NCBI RefSeq assembly: GCF_042646125.1
Contig: NZ_JBHRSW010000006.1
Coordinates: 186,001-250,000 of the forward strand
DNA length: 64,000 nucleotides
Origin: Glaciecola flavus
GTDB lineage: Bacteria > Pseudomonadota > Gammaproteobacteria > Enterobacterales > Alteromonadaceae
Direction of reading: 5' to 3'
Part shown: positions 17,506 through 25,623 of the stretch, piece by piece
Layout: every line of letters begins with the position of its first letter
Numbering within the stretch: position 1 is the stretch's first letter
The notes under the pieces: model-generated
Database searches by the model: none
What the model was told of the DNA's origin: nothing
Seen by the model: the letters and a program-made list of their open reading frames with translations, nothing else
Position numbers and translations under genes: made by a program

Positions 17506-18051
17506 ATGAACGCAACTGTATTTTTAATTGAAACCCTATTTAATTTGTACTTAATGGTCATAATTTTACGCATTTGGCTGCAGGCAGCACGTGCCGATTT
17601 CTATAACCCCTTTAGTCAATTTGTGGTAAAAGCCACACAGCCCGTCATTGCCCCCCTTCGTCGTTTTGTTCCGTCTTTGGGTAGCCTTGATTCTGCTTCG
17701 TTACTGTTTGCTTTTGTTGTGGCTGGTATAAAAATCGCGCTACTCAACACGTTTTTTGGTGCTGGCTTTCCTCCCATGATCAGCCTTTTGTTAACTGCGG
17801 TACTGACTGTACTGAGTGAATTTTTATCCTTGTTGTTTTTCATCTTAATTATCAGAGCGATTTTAAGTTGGGTGAGTCAAGGTGGCAATCCAATTGAATA
17901 TGTGATGCAACAGCTTACTGAACCAATGTTAGCCCCAATTCGCAAGATCATTCCTCCGATGGGCGGATTGGACTTATCTGTATTAATATTGATCATTGCC
18001 CTACAATTTTTACGTATTTTGTTAGGTGATATTTTCGGGCCTATTTTTTAA
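17506..18051 (+). CDS. yggT: YggT family inner-membrane protein
   Basis: 181 residues with two copies of the YGGT domain. Each starts with a hydrophobic segment followed by an RIWLQAAR / RAILSWVS motif, then a PF/NPI loop and a proline-rich APLRRFVP / APIRKIIPP segment (first half residues 1-85, second 95-181). Four to five membrane spans are expected. In bacteria and plastids the family affects membrane or nucleoid organisation and osmotic tolerance, with no defined activity. The ATG follows AAGGAACACAACAAC; 14 bases to the next gene. Confidence 0.93.
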   Translation: MNATVFLIETLFNLYLMVIILRIWLQAARADFYNPFSQFVVKATQPVIAPLRRFVPSLGSLDSASLLFAFVVAGIKIALLNTFFGAGFPPMISLLLTAVLTVLSEFLSLLFFILIIRAILSWVSQGGNPIEYVMQQLTEPMLAPIRKIIPPMGGLDLSVLILIIALQFLRILLGDIFGPIF

Positions 18052-18065
18052 CTCGGAGAGCAATC

Positions 18066-18500
18066 ATGCAGTTTTTTTATTACTTGAAACGTTTATTGCT
18101 ACTCGTCTTTTTGTGCTTGAGTCTTTCGGTTCAAGCAGAGCAAAAACAAACCTTAGGTCAGTGGGATGTACACTACATCGCCATTCCGACGACATTTTTA
18201 ACGCCTGAAGTCGCTTCAAGCAATCAGATTGTCCGCAGCAAATATAGCTCACTTATCAATATATCTGTGTTAGATAACGACTCTAAAGCTGCGCAAAGTG
18301 TATCTGTGAGAGGAAAAGCAGTGAATTTACTAGGTACTACTAAACCCTTAAGTTTTAAACAAGTTAAAGAAGGGAGCGCAATATACTACCTGGCTACGGT
18401 AGGTTTCTCTGATCAAGAAACCTTGCGCTTTACTATCGATATACAGCTTGGAAACGAAATACAGCAGCTTAAGTTTCAGCAAAAAATGTATGCTGAGTAG
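18066..18500 (+). CDS. DUF4426 periplasmic protein
   Basis: 144 residues with an N-terminal signal peptide (about residues 8-24, ending SVQA). The mature part opens with LGQWDVHYIAIPTTFLTPEVA, matching the DUF4426 family (the 'YxVHYxAxPTTFLTPEIA' block). This family commonly follows yggT in vibrios and alteromonads. Its role is unknown. A 14-base gap to yggT and an AGGAG-like site (TCGGAGAGCAATC) support co-transcription with yggS-proC-yggT. It ends three bases before the convergent yaaA. Confidence 0.85.
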   Translation: MQFFYYLKRLLLLVFLCLSLSVQAEQKQTLGQWDVHYIAIPTTFLTPEVASSNQIVRSKYSSLINISVLDNDSKAAQSVSVRGKAVNLLGTTKPLSFKQVKEGSAIYYLATVGFSDQETLRFTIDIQLGNEIQQLKFQQKMYAE

Positions 18501-18503
18501 GGG

Positions 18504-19283
18504 CTACTTTTTCTGCTCTTTACGTTTGAAGATTAGATCAGTCTGCGTGCTTTCTTCTGGGCAAAAACGATAGCCATCAGTGTCAAATTGGCTCAGTTCA
18601 GAAACAGAGCTCAGTTTATTCTGAATAATAAACCTAGCCATCAAGCCTCTCGCTTTTTTTGCATAAAAACTAATGATCTTATATTTCCCATTTTTTTCAT
18701 CTTTAAAGTGAGGCGTGACGACCATCGCGTCTAAAGATGATAACTTTACAGACGAGAAATACTCGTTGGAAGCGAGATTGATGAGTACATTATCACCTTG
18801 CTCATTCAAGTCCTTATTCAACAAATCTGTAATATCGGTTCCCCAAAAATCATATAGATTCTTTGCGCCCCCAATATTTAATTTTGTACCCATTTCTAGT
18901 CGGTAGGCTTGCATTAAGTCAAGTGGACGTAATAGACCATACAAACCCGATAGAATTCTCAGGTGAGACTGAGCGAAGTTGAGGTCTTGCTCATTTAAGC
19001 TTTTCGCATCCAAGCCAGCATAGACATCACCATTGAAGGCAAAAAGCGCTGGCCGAGAATTCCGCTCAGTGAAACTAGCTTCAAAACTGTTAAAACGTTC
19101 AGCGTTTAAAGTAGCTAATTTATCGCTGATTTTCATCAATGAACTTAAATCACTGGGAGCAAGCTGTTTGCAACGCTCAACAATCGTATCTATTTGCTTA
19201 CCCAACCTCGGCATTCCAGTCTTAACACTTGGAATGGAAGACTTGTAGTCCAAGTTTTTTGCGGGTGAAACAACCATCAACAT
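18504..19283 (-). CDS. yaaA: Peroxide stress protein YaaA
   Basis: 259 residues from the ATG at 19283, which has AGGG seven bases upstream; a GTG six bases further up is possible but less well placed. In E. coli YaaA is a DNA-binding protein of the HhH type that limits intracellular iron during peroxide stress under OxyR. Family blocks: VVSPAKNLDY at the start, SHLRILSGLYGLLRPLDLMQAYRLEMG in the centre and NGKYKIISFYAKKARGLMARFI near the end. Confidence 0.94.
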   Translation of the reverse strand: MLMVVSPAKNLDYKSSIPSVKTGMPRLGKQIDTIVERCKQLAPSDLSSLMKISDKLATLNAERFNSFEASFTERNSRPALFAFNGDVYAGLDAKSLNEQDLNFAQSHLRILSGLYGLLRPLDLMQAYRLEMGTKLNIGGAKNLYDFWGTDITDLLNKDLNEQGDNVLINLASNEYFSSVKLSSLDAMVVTPHFKDEKNGKYKIISFYAKKARGLMARFIIQNKLSSVSELSQFDTDGYRFCPEESTQTDLIFKRKEQKK

Positions 19284-19628
19284 AAACACGCCCTAGAAAA
19301 ATAATAATATGTCCGCATAGTATAACGTAGGTAAAAGAAATGTGCTGCTCATGGTGGGATTATACTTGGAAGTTACTCCTCTTTTATCGCAAAATTTATT
19401 TTTCACGGATGAAAAATCAAAGCGTACATGGATGTACTCGCAGCGATTTTGCGATAAAAGAGGGCTTACTTCTATGTATAGTCTCACCGTGATGTGCTAT
19501 TAAAAAGTACATTTGTCGAATTGAACAATCAGCTATACATTAATGTAATAATCATGATCATATAATATAATTGTGTATGATATTAATTTGAGCGTAAAGC
19601 TCTACAAACCTTTATTAATGGGAAGAAC
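19284..19628. other. Divergent region between yaaA and talB
   Basis: 345 bases without a gene. It holds nested palindrome copy 2 (19353-19488). The talB side is very AT-rich (TATAATATAATTGTGTATGATA around 19561-19582) and probably contains the talB promoter. A 12-base palindrome TACATTAATGTA at about 19535-19546 could be an operator, but I do not recognise it. Confidence 0.5.
19353..19488. repeat. Nested palindromic repeat, copy 2 (diverged arms)
   Basis: Left arm 19353-19394 and right arm 19447-19488 are imperfect reverse complements (inner 15-16 bases perfect, several mismatches further out). The loop of 52 bases is nearly identical to that of copy 1, including TTTTTCA-cgg-TGAAAAA and GTACATggATGTAC, and on the minus strand CGCTGC-N5-CATCCATG. 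The arms are recognisably related to copy 1 (ATACTTG, TCTTTT, CGCAAAA). It sits between divergent yaaA and talB, so termination is not its obvious role here. Confidence 0.88.
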
Positions 19629-20582
19629 ATGTCAAATCAGTTAGCTTCATTACGCGCCCTCACTACTGTTGTTGCCGACACTGGCGATATAGACGCAATC
19701 AAAAAGTACAAGCCTGTAGATGCAACCACCAACCCTTCACTATTATTGAAGGCAGCAAGCTTGCCTCAATATAAGTCTTTACTCGAAGAAGCGGTGTCTT
19801 ATGCGAAGTCTCAAACAGACGATACAGAGCAGCAAGTAATAGAAGCGGGCGACAAGCTTGCCGTACTTATTGGCAAAGAAATTGTCAACGAAGTACCTGG
19901 AAAAGTCTCCACTGAAGTGGATGCGCGTCTGTCATTTAGCACAGAAGCTACCGTAGAAAAAGCGCGTAAACTCATCGCAATGTACGAAGAGCTCGGTGTA
20001 GATAAAGCACGTATTTTGATAAAAATCGCTTCAACGTGGGAAGGCATTAAGGCGGCTGAAATTCTAGAAAAAGAAGGCATCGAATGTAACCTAACCTTGT
20101 TGTTCAATTTTGCCCAAGCTAGAGCATGCGCCGAAGCCGGCGTATTTTTGATTTCGCCTTTCGTTGGCCGAATTCTAGATTGGTACAAGGCTAATACAGA
20201 TGAGACTGACTTTGAAGGAAGCAAGGATCCGGGTGTTCAATCAGTCAGTAAGATTTACCAGTACTATAAGTCTCACGGTTACAAAACGATAGTGATGGGC
20301 GCAAGCTTCCGTAATACTGGCGAAATCGTCGCACTTGCAGGCTGTGACCGTTTGACAATAAGCCCACAACTTTTAGAGCAATTAGAAACAACTGACGGCG
20401 AACTTAGCCCTGTATTAGTAGACAGTGGCAAAACGAAAACCGCAGAGGCTAGCTTAACTGAAGCTGAATTTAGATGGGATATGAACCAAGATCCAATGGC
20501 AACTGAGAAGCTATCAGAAGGCATTCGTAATTTTGCGGCAGATCAAGTAAAACTAGAAGCGCAATTGAAAGCATTGTTTTAA
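19629..20582 (+). CDS. talB: Transaldolase
   Basis: Transfers a dihydroxyacetone unit from sedoheptulose 7-phosphate to glyceraldehyde 3-phosphate through a Schiff base on lysine. 317 residues, as E. coli TalB. DATTNPSLLLKAA near the start, the Schiff-base Lys in ARILIKIASTWEGIKAA (about residue 132), CNLTLLFNFAQA and SPFVGRILDWY are all present. The start follows GGGAAGAAC. pgi begins 35 bases downstream, so the two sugar-phosphate genes are likely co-transcribed. Confidence 0.97.
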   Translation: MSNQLASLRALTTVVADTGDIDAIKKYKPVDATTNPSLLLKAASLPQYKSLLEEAVSYAKSQTDDTEQQVIEAGDKLAVLIGKEIVNEVPGKVSTEVDARLSFSTEATVEKARKLIAMYEELGVDKARILIKIASTWEGIKAAEILEKEGIECNLTLLFNFAQARACAEAGVFLISPFVGRILDWYKANTDETDFEGSKDPGVQSVSKIYQYYKSHGYKTIVMGASFRNTGEIVALAGCDRLTISPQLLEQLETTDGELSPVLVDSGKTKTAEASLTEAEFRWDMNQDPMATEKLSEGIRNFAADQVKLEAQLKALF

Positions 20583-20617
20583 ACAAACCGTAATAACGCA
20601 AAAGAGCGAGTTAAATC

Positions 20618-22252
20618 ATGGAAAAACTAAAAAATGCTTCTGCGTGGGGAGAGTTAGAAGCACTCGCCCCGCTTGTTAAGCGCAAACACATGCGAGACAT
20701 GTTTGAGCAAGATGACACTCGTGCCGAGCGTTATTCTCTTGAGTCCAGCGGTATATTTCTGGATTACTCAAAAAATAGAGTAAACGACGAAGTGATGACG
20801 CAATTGTTTGCACTAGCAGAACAGCGCAATGTTAAGCAAAAAATAAACGATATGTTCAGTGGTCAGGCAATCAACACGACTGAGAATCGAGCAGTGTTGC
20901 ACACAGCACTCAGAAACTTCAGTAACAAGCCTGTGCTTGTGGATGGCAAGGACGTGGTGCCAGAAGTAAAAGCTACATTGCAAAAGATGGAAGCGTTTAC
21001 CCAAGCTATTCATTCAGGTGAACATACTGGTTTTACTGGCAAAGCTATCGATACAGTGGTAAGCATAGGCATTGGCGGCTCGTTTTTAGGGCCTAAAATC
21101 GTCACCGAATCACTCAAGCCTTATCAAAAAACAGGGATAAAGGTTATTTTCGTGGCTAACGTCGATGGTTGTCATATTCATGATGTACTGCAAAGCGTCG
21201 ATGTCGAAACCACGCTCTTTGTCATGTCTTCAAAGTCATTTAGTACGCAAGAAACCCTACAAAACACCTTGAGTGCTAAAGACTGGTTTCTGTCAAAAGG
21301 TACGCAGCAAACTGATATTGCAAAACACTTTGTCGCCGTATCATCTAACGTAAAAGCAGCTGTCGCATTTGGTATGGCAGAAGAAAATGTCTTTCCTATG
21401 GCCGATTGGGTGGGGGGGCGTTACTCACTTTGGTCTGCGATAGGCTTGCCTATATGTCTCTCGCTTGGCTTTGCGCACTTTAGGTCTATTTTGCAAGGCG
21501 CGTATGATATGGATGTTCACTTCCAAAACGCACCTTTTGAAGAAAACATGCCGGTGATTTTAGCCATGCTTGGTATTTGGTACCGTAATTTTCTCGGTGC
21601 ACAGTCACACGCATTGCTGCCGTATTATCATTATTTGCGTGGCTTTCCTGCTTATGTTCAGCAGTTGGATATGGAGAGCAATGGTAAATCCACTACATTA
21701 AATGGTTTAACTGTAGACTATGGCTGTGGTCCTATCATTTGGGGTAGCGAAGGGACTAACGGCCAGCACTCGTTTTACCAACTTATTCACCAGTCTAATT
21801 TACCCATACCGGTAGATTTTATGTTCCCTGTTAAGGTGCCAAACCAGAATGAAACGCACCATAATATGCTCGCATCGAATTGTTTTGGACAGGCTCAAGC
21901 ACTAATGCAGGGCAAAACCTTTGATGAATGCTTGGCTGATTTAGCTGATACCGAGCTGTCGGAAAAAGAAAAGCAAGTACTTGCTAACCACAAAACAATG
22001 CCTGGTAATAACCCAAGCAATACTTTAGTTTTTGAACAACTCGATCCCAAGACACTTGGTGCGCTTATTGCTCTGTATGAGCATAAAGTGTTGGTGCAAG
22101 GTTGCATCTGGGGGTTGAATTCATTTGACCAATGGGGAGTTGAGCTTGGAAAAGTGCTGGGGAACCAAGTCTTGGACATGATAGATGGTAAATCGGATTT
22201 ATCATCTGCAGATAGTTCAACTCAACAACTGATCAAACGTTTCACTTCATAG
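20618..22252 (+). CDS. pgi: Glucose-6-phosphate isomerase
   Basis: Interconverts glucose 6-phosphate and fructose 6-phosphate. 544 residues (549 in E. coli). Signature blocks: VVSIGIGGSFLGPKIV, SKSFSTQETLQNT, ADWVGGRYSLWSAIGLP, QLDMESNGKSTT with the catalytic Glu region, and GTNGQHSFYQLIHQ with the catalytic His. The C-terminal KVLVQGCIWGLNSFDQWGVELGK is the second PROSITE pattern. It lies behind talB and is followed by a hairpin at 22269. Confidence 0.98.
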   Translation: MEKLKNASAWGELEALAPLVKRKHMRDMFEQDDTRAERYSLESSGIFLDYSKNRVNDEVMTQLFALAEQRNVKQKINDMFSGQAINTTENRAVLHTALRNFSNKPVLVDGKDVVPEVKATLQKMEAFTQAIHSGEHTGFTGKAIDTVVSIGIGGSFLGPKIVTESLKPYQKTGIKVIFVANVDGCHIHDVLQSVDVETTLFVMSSKSFSTQETLQNTLSAKDWFLSKGTQQTDIAKHFVAVSSNVKAAVAFGMAEENVFPMADWVGGRYSLWSAIGLPICLSLGFAHFRSILQGAYDMDVHFQNAPFEENMPVILAMLGIWYRNFLGAQSHALLPYYHYLRGFPAYVQQLDMESNGKSTTLNGLTVDYGCGPIIWGSEGTNGQHSFYQLIHQSNLPIPVDFMFPVKVPNQNETHHNMLASNCFGQAQALMQGKTFDECLADLADTELSEKEKQVLANHKTMPGNNPSNTLVFEQLDPKTLGALIALYEHKVLVQGCIWGLNSFDQWGVELGKVLGNQVLDMIDGKSDLSSADSSTQQLIKRFTS

Positions 22253-22268
22253 GCTTTCTTGCTTTTTT

Positions 22269-22300
22269 GCCTGAGCGTTACACCCAATTGACACTCAGGC
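22269..22300 (+). terminator. Putative pgi terminator hairpin
   Basis: Arms GCCTGAGCGT and ACACTCAGGC pair at nine of ten positions around a 12-base loop, 17 bases after the pgi stop. The downstream tract is CTCCTTCTCTTT, only partly T-rich, so this is a moderate call. Confidence 0.5.
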
Positions 22301-22450
22301 ACTCCTTCTCTTTAATAAAAATTAAATATAAATTTAACATTACCTTAACTTTTATATTTTATTTTTAACCTTGTTATGTTATAACGATATTTGATGGCAA
22401 GATTGATGGAAAAGCCATCAGAGCATGAAGTAGCTGATAGGAGCCTGCCA

Positions 22451-22627
22451 ATGGAATCAGTAGATATTCTTTCAATGATCGACAATGAAACTCGCCCTTG
22501 TAAAACTAAAAGTAAAAAGCGCAAATGGCGTGAGATAGAAGCAATAAAAGAAAAGTATCGACTGCAACGCGAATTATCTGATATGGACGTAGCATTAGAA
22601 ATTGAATTAGAACAACTTGCTCGGTAG
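22451..22627 (+). CDS. DUF3545 small protein
   Basis: 58 residues. I choose the ATG at 22451 because AGGAG at 22439-22443 lies seven bases before it; earlier in-frame starts (TTG 22391, ATG 22394, 22406) have no ribosome site. The core SKKRKWREIEAIKEKYRLQRELSDMD is the DUF3545 hallmark, a basic helical segment found in vibrios, shewanellas and alteromonads. The function is unknown. An acidic start and a helical basic middle suggest a small soluble protein, perhaps nucleic-acid or protein binding, but that is only a guess. Confidence 0.8.
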   Translation: MESVDILSMIDNETRPCKTKSKKRKWREIEAIKEKYRLQRELSDMDVALEIELEQLAR

Positions 22628-22705
22628 CCTTTTATACCAAGTAATATTTAGCTGATGTGTGCTGTTGATGAGCCAAAAAGCTCCCAATGAAGATCGTGTA
22701 AGCAA

Positions 22706-23365
22706 TTAAGAGATTTGCCAATTAATTGCTTCACGTCCTGATTCAGTTAAAATCTTGTTTGTTTTAGAAAAGTGCTGACAACCAAAAAATCCTCTGTGCG
22801 CCGATAGCGGTGAAGGATGAACAGCTTTAAGAATATGATGCTTATCGGTATCAATAAATGAAGCTTTTTTCTGTGCTGGTGATCCCCAGAGTAAAAAAAC
22901 AAGTCCCGAAAGTTTTGTGCTTATTTGGCGAATAAGTGCGTCAGTGAATGTTTCCCAACCTTTACCTTTGTGTGAGTTAGCTTCTCCTTGCCTGACCGTC
23001 ATCACGGTATTTATCATCAATACCCCTTGCCTCGCCCATTCAGTCAGCTCACCGTGAGATGGAATTTGAAAACCACTGATATCGCGTGCGAGTTCTTGAT
23101 AAATATTGCGAAGCGAAGGCGGTATTTTATTGCCTTTTAAAACAGAGAAGCACAAGCCGTGAGCTTGATTAGGGCCGTGATAAGGATCTTGCCCAAGAAT
23201 CACGACTTTTAACTTATCAACATCAGTGTACTTAAAAGCATTGAATACATCTTCCTTAGGTGGATAAATCACCTTTCCCGACGCCCTTTCCTCGGCGACA
23301 AATTGCATTAACTCGGCGAAGTAAGGTTTGTGCTTTTCTTCGCCGATTATGTCTTGCCACGTCAT
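22706..23365 (-). CDS. ung: Uracil-DNA glycosylase
   Basis: Removes uracil from DNA as the first step of base-excision repair. 219 residues (229 in E. coli). The water-activating motif GQDPYHGPNQAHGLCFSV has the catalytic Asp, and the minor-groove loop HPSPLSAHRGFFGCQHFSKTN has the catalytic His. The ATG at 23365 lies only 12 bases after the thrC stop, on the same strand, so it may be read from the thr operon. No terminator is seen in the gap. Confidence 0.97.
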   Translation of the reverse strand: MTWQDIIGEEKHKPYFAELMQFVAEERASGKVIYPPKEDVFNAFKYTDVDKLKVVILGQDPYHGPNQAHGLCFSVLKGNKIPPSLRNIYQELARDISGFQIPSHGELTEWARQGVLMINTVMTVRQGEANSHKGKGWETFTDALIRQISTKLSGLVFLLWGSPAQKKASFIDTDKHHILKAVHPSPLSAHRGFFGCQHFSKTNKILTESGREAINWQIS

Positions 23366-23377
23366 AAAAAAGACGAC

Positions 23378-24661
23378 CTATTTCAACAAGGCGAACATGT
23401 GCTGTTTTAAGGCCTCGTAGTCATTAGGAAGCTCGACTTCTAATGATGCTTTCCCGCTGGCATCCACCAATGCTTTAGGCAAGCTCAAGGGCTGTCCAAG
23501 CACATTTTCAACCACTTCTTTAAATTTCGCTGGGTGCGCAGTACCCAAAAATACACCTACTTCGTCTTCTTGTAACTGTTTTGTCAAACAGCGGTATGCG
23601 ATGGCTGCATGAGGCTCAGAAGTATACCCTTCTTGCAGAAGCTGACGCATTGCCACTTGCGTATACTCTTCATCCACTGCTTCGCCAAGCAGCAATGCTT
23701 TATCAAAATAACCTTGCTCTACTAAGGCTTCAATCCGAGGCCAGTTGTTGGGCTGCGATACATCCATTGCATTAGACATCGTCGCCACCGTTGGCTTGGG
23801 TGCCCACTCTCCTGTAGACAGATACCTAGGCACGGTATCGTTGCTATTAGTACCTGCAATAAAACGTTTTATGGGCAAACCCAATGTTTTTGCAATAATA
23901 CCCGCAGTCAAATTTCCAAAGTTACCGCTTGGTACAGAAAATACCGCTTTGTCACGCGATTCTTCAGGCAACTGAGCGACAGCTTCAAAGTAGTAACATA
24001 CCTGTGCTAAAAGGCGACTAATGTTAATTGAATTCGCCGAGTTTAAGTGCAAGCCCTCGCGTACTTCAGGATCATCAAACGCCGTTTTTACCAACTGTTG
24101 ACAAGCATCAAAATCGGCATCTACCGCGACAGTATGAATATTGTCACCTAGCGTGGTAAATAGTTTTTCTTGTAGTGGACTGATCTTGCCTTTTGGAAAG
24201 AGAATGACAACATTGATGTTTTCAATACCATGGAAGGCATGAGCAACCGCCGCCCCCGTGTCGCCAGACGTAGCGGTAAGTATCGTCACTGGCGCACCGT
24301 CACTTATACTCGATAAGCATTGCGCCATGAAACGACCGCCAAAGTCTTTGAAAGCAAGCGTTGGGCCATGAAACAATTCTAAACAATATATATCTTTCTT
24401 AACCTTGGCTAGCGGCGCAGGAAAAGTAAATGCGCTATTTATTAGGGTTTCAACTAACTCGTCACCTAATTCATCACCCACTAAGTGTTGAAGAATCTTT
24501 GTGCTACGCTCTGCCAAAGGAAGAGCCAATAGCTCATTAATATTTTCCATCGGTTTAATGTCGTTAGGAAAATACAAACCTTGATGTTTACCTAAACCTT
24601 TTTTAACCGCTTGCGCAAATGAAACGGTGTCACTTGCATCTTTTAGATTAACTAATTCCAC
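23378..24661 (-). CDS. thrC: Threonine synthase
   Basis: PLP enzyme converting O-phosphohomoserine to threonine. 427 residues (428 in E. coli). The PLP Lys is in GPTLAFKDFGGRFM. The phosphate-binding glycine-rich region is SVPSGNFGNLTAG, and the N-terminus has KKGLGKHQGLYFPNDI as in the short enterobacterial-type ThrC. It is the third structural gene of the thr operon, 11 bases behind thrB. Confidence 0.97.
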   Translation of the reverse strand: MELVNLKDASDTVSFAQAVKKGLGKHQGLYFPNDIKPMENINELLALPLAERSTKILQHLVGDELGDELVETLINSAFTFPAPLAKVKKDIYCLELFHGPTLAFKDFGGRFMAQCLSSISDGAPVTILTATSGDTGAAVAHAFHGIENINVVILFPKGKISPLQEKLFTTLGDNIHTVAVDADFDACQQLVKTAFDDPEVREGLHLNSANSINISRLLAQVCYYFEAVAQLPEESRDKAVFSVPSGNFGNLTAGIIAKTLGLPIKRFIAGTNSNDTVPRYLSTGEWAPKPTVATMSNAMDVSQPNNWPRIEALVEQGYFDKALLLGEAVDEEYTQVAMRQLLQEGYTSEPHAAIAYRCLTKQLQEDEVGVFLGTAHPAKFKEVVENVLGQPLSLPKALVDASGKASLEVELPNDYEALKQHMFALLK

Positions 24662-24672
24662 TGATTTTTCCT

Positions 24673-25623
24673 TTATTCGGATACCACACGGGTACCCGCT
24701 GTATCAATTTTACAAATATGGCTAAAGCCATCTTCGTTTTGTATGTAATGTTCGTTCAACCATGTCTGCACCGCTTGCGCCGTCGACAAGCTATCCGCAA
24801 CAGCAAACACTGTTGGCCCAGAGCCAGAAATACCAAAAGCCAAAGCACCTTGAGCCTTAGCGTATGATCTCGCCTCATCAAAATGAGGTAACAAAGACTT
24901 TCTGTGCTGCTCCGCAATGACATCCGTCATGACCGATGACGCCAATTTTTTATCACCTCGATACAAAGCATCAATAAACACGCCAATTTGACGACCAAAG
25001 GTTAAACAAGTCTGCATATCAAACTCTTTCGGCAATATGCGCCGTGCTGCGGCCGTTGACACCGATAAGCCAGAATAACATGCTACCCAATACCACTCTT
25101 CAAACGAGGGTAAACACAAAGCAACGGGCGCATCCTGCCCAGTCATTAAAGTCATACCTCCAAGGTAACTGGGTGCCACATTATCGTAGTGCACACTGCC
25201 GCTAATTTGTCCTTCTAGCTCGCCCATCATTAACAACAAGGTATCTTTATCAAAAGGCCGGTTTGCATGCGCATTCAAAGCGTAAAACGCCGCCACAATA
25301 GAGCTCGCACTTGATCCCAAACCACTGCCAATCGGCAAAGCTTTATGCAAGTGCATACTTACTTTTAACTTGGCTACACCCTTTGTAGCAAGGGCATCTT
25401 GAAAAAAGTCATAGCACTTGGTTACGATATTGTTTTCAGTGCCTGGTGGTAGTCTATCGGCAAAACGTCCATCAACAGTTAAAGAAAATTGCTCAGCATC
25501 ACTGACCGCGACCCAATCACCTAAATTTTGCCCATCAACAGGCGCCAAGGCTGCACCCAATATGTCAAAACCAAGACTAACGTTACCAATAGATGCGGGA
25601 GCATAGGCTTTGGTTGTGACCAT
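24673..25623 (-). CDS. thrB: Homoserine kinase
   Basis: GHMP kinase phosphorylating homoserine. 316 residues. The ATP loop is LPIGSGLGSSASSIVAA, the N-terminal block APASIGNVSLGFDILGAA, and the C-terminal GALAFGISGSGPTVFA is GHMP motif 3. The start ATG (25621-25623) directly follows the thrA stop codon with no spacer, so translation is probably coupled. Confidence 0.97.
   Translation of the reverse strand: MVTTKAYAPASIGNVSLGFDILGAALAPVDGQNLGDWVAVSDAEQFSLTVDGRFADRLPPGTENNIVTKCYDFFQDALATKGVAKLKVSMHLHKALPIGSGLGSSASSIVAAFYALNAHANRPFDKDTLLLMMGELEGQISGSVHYDNVAPSYLGGMTLMTGQDAPVALCLPSFEEWYWVACYSGLSVSTAAARRILPKEFDMQTCLTFGRQIGVFIDALYRGDKKLASSVMTDVIAEQHRKSLLPHFDEARSYAKAQGALAFGISGSGPTVFAVADSLSTAQAVQTWLNEHYIQNEDGFSHICKIDTAGTRVVSE

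Noticed and set aside
19293..19487. Minus-strand open frame upstream of yaaA
   Set aside because: Covers nested palindrome copy 2; the open frame follows from the repeat.
19530..19560. HexR-type operator upstream of talB
   Set aside because: TACATTAATGTA is palindromic but does not match the TGTAAT-N3-ATTACA pattern well enough.
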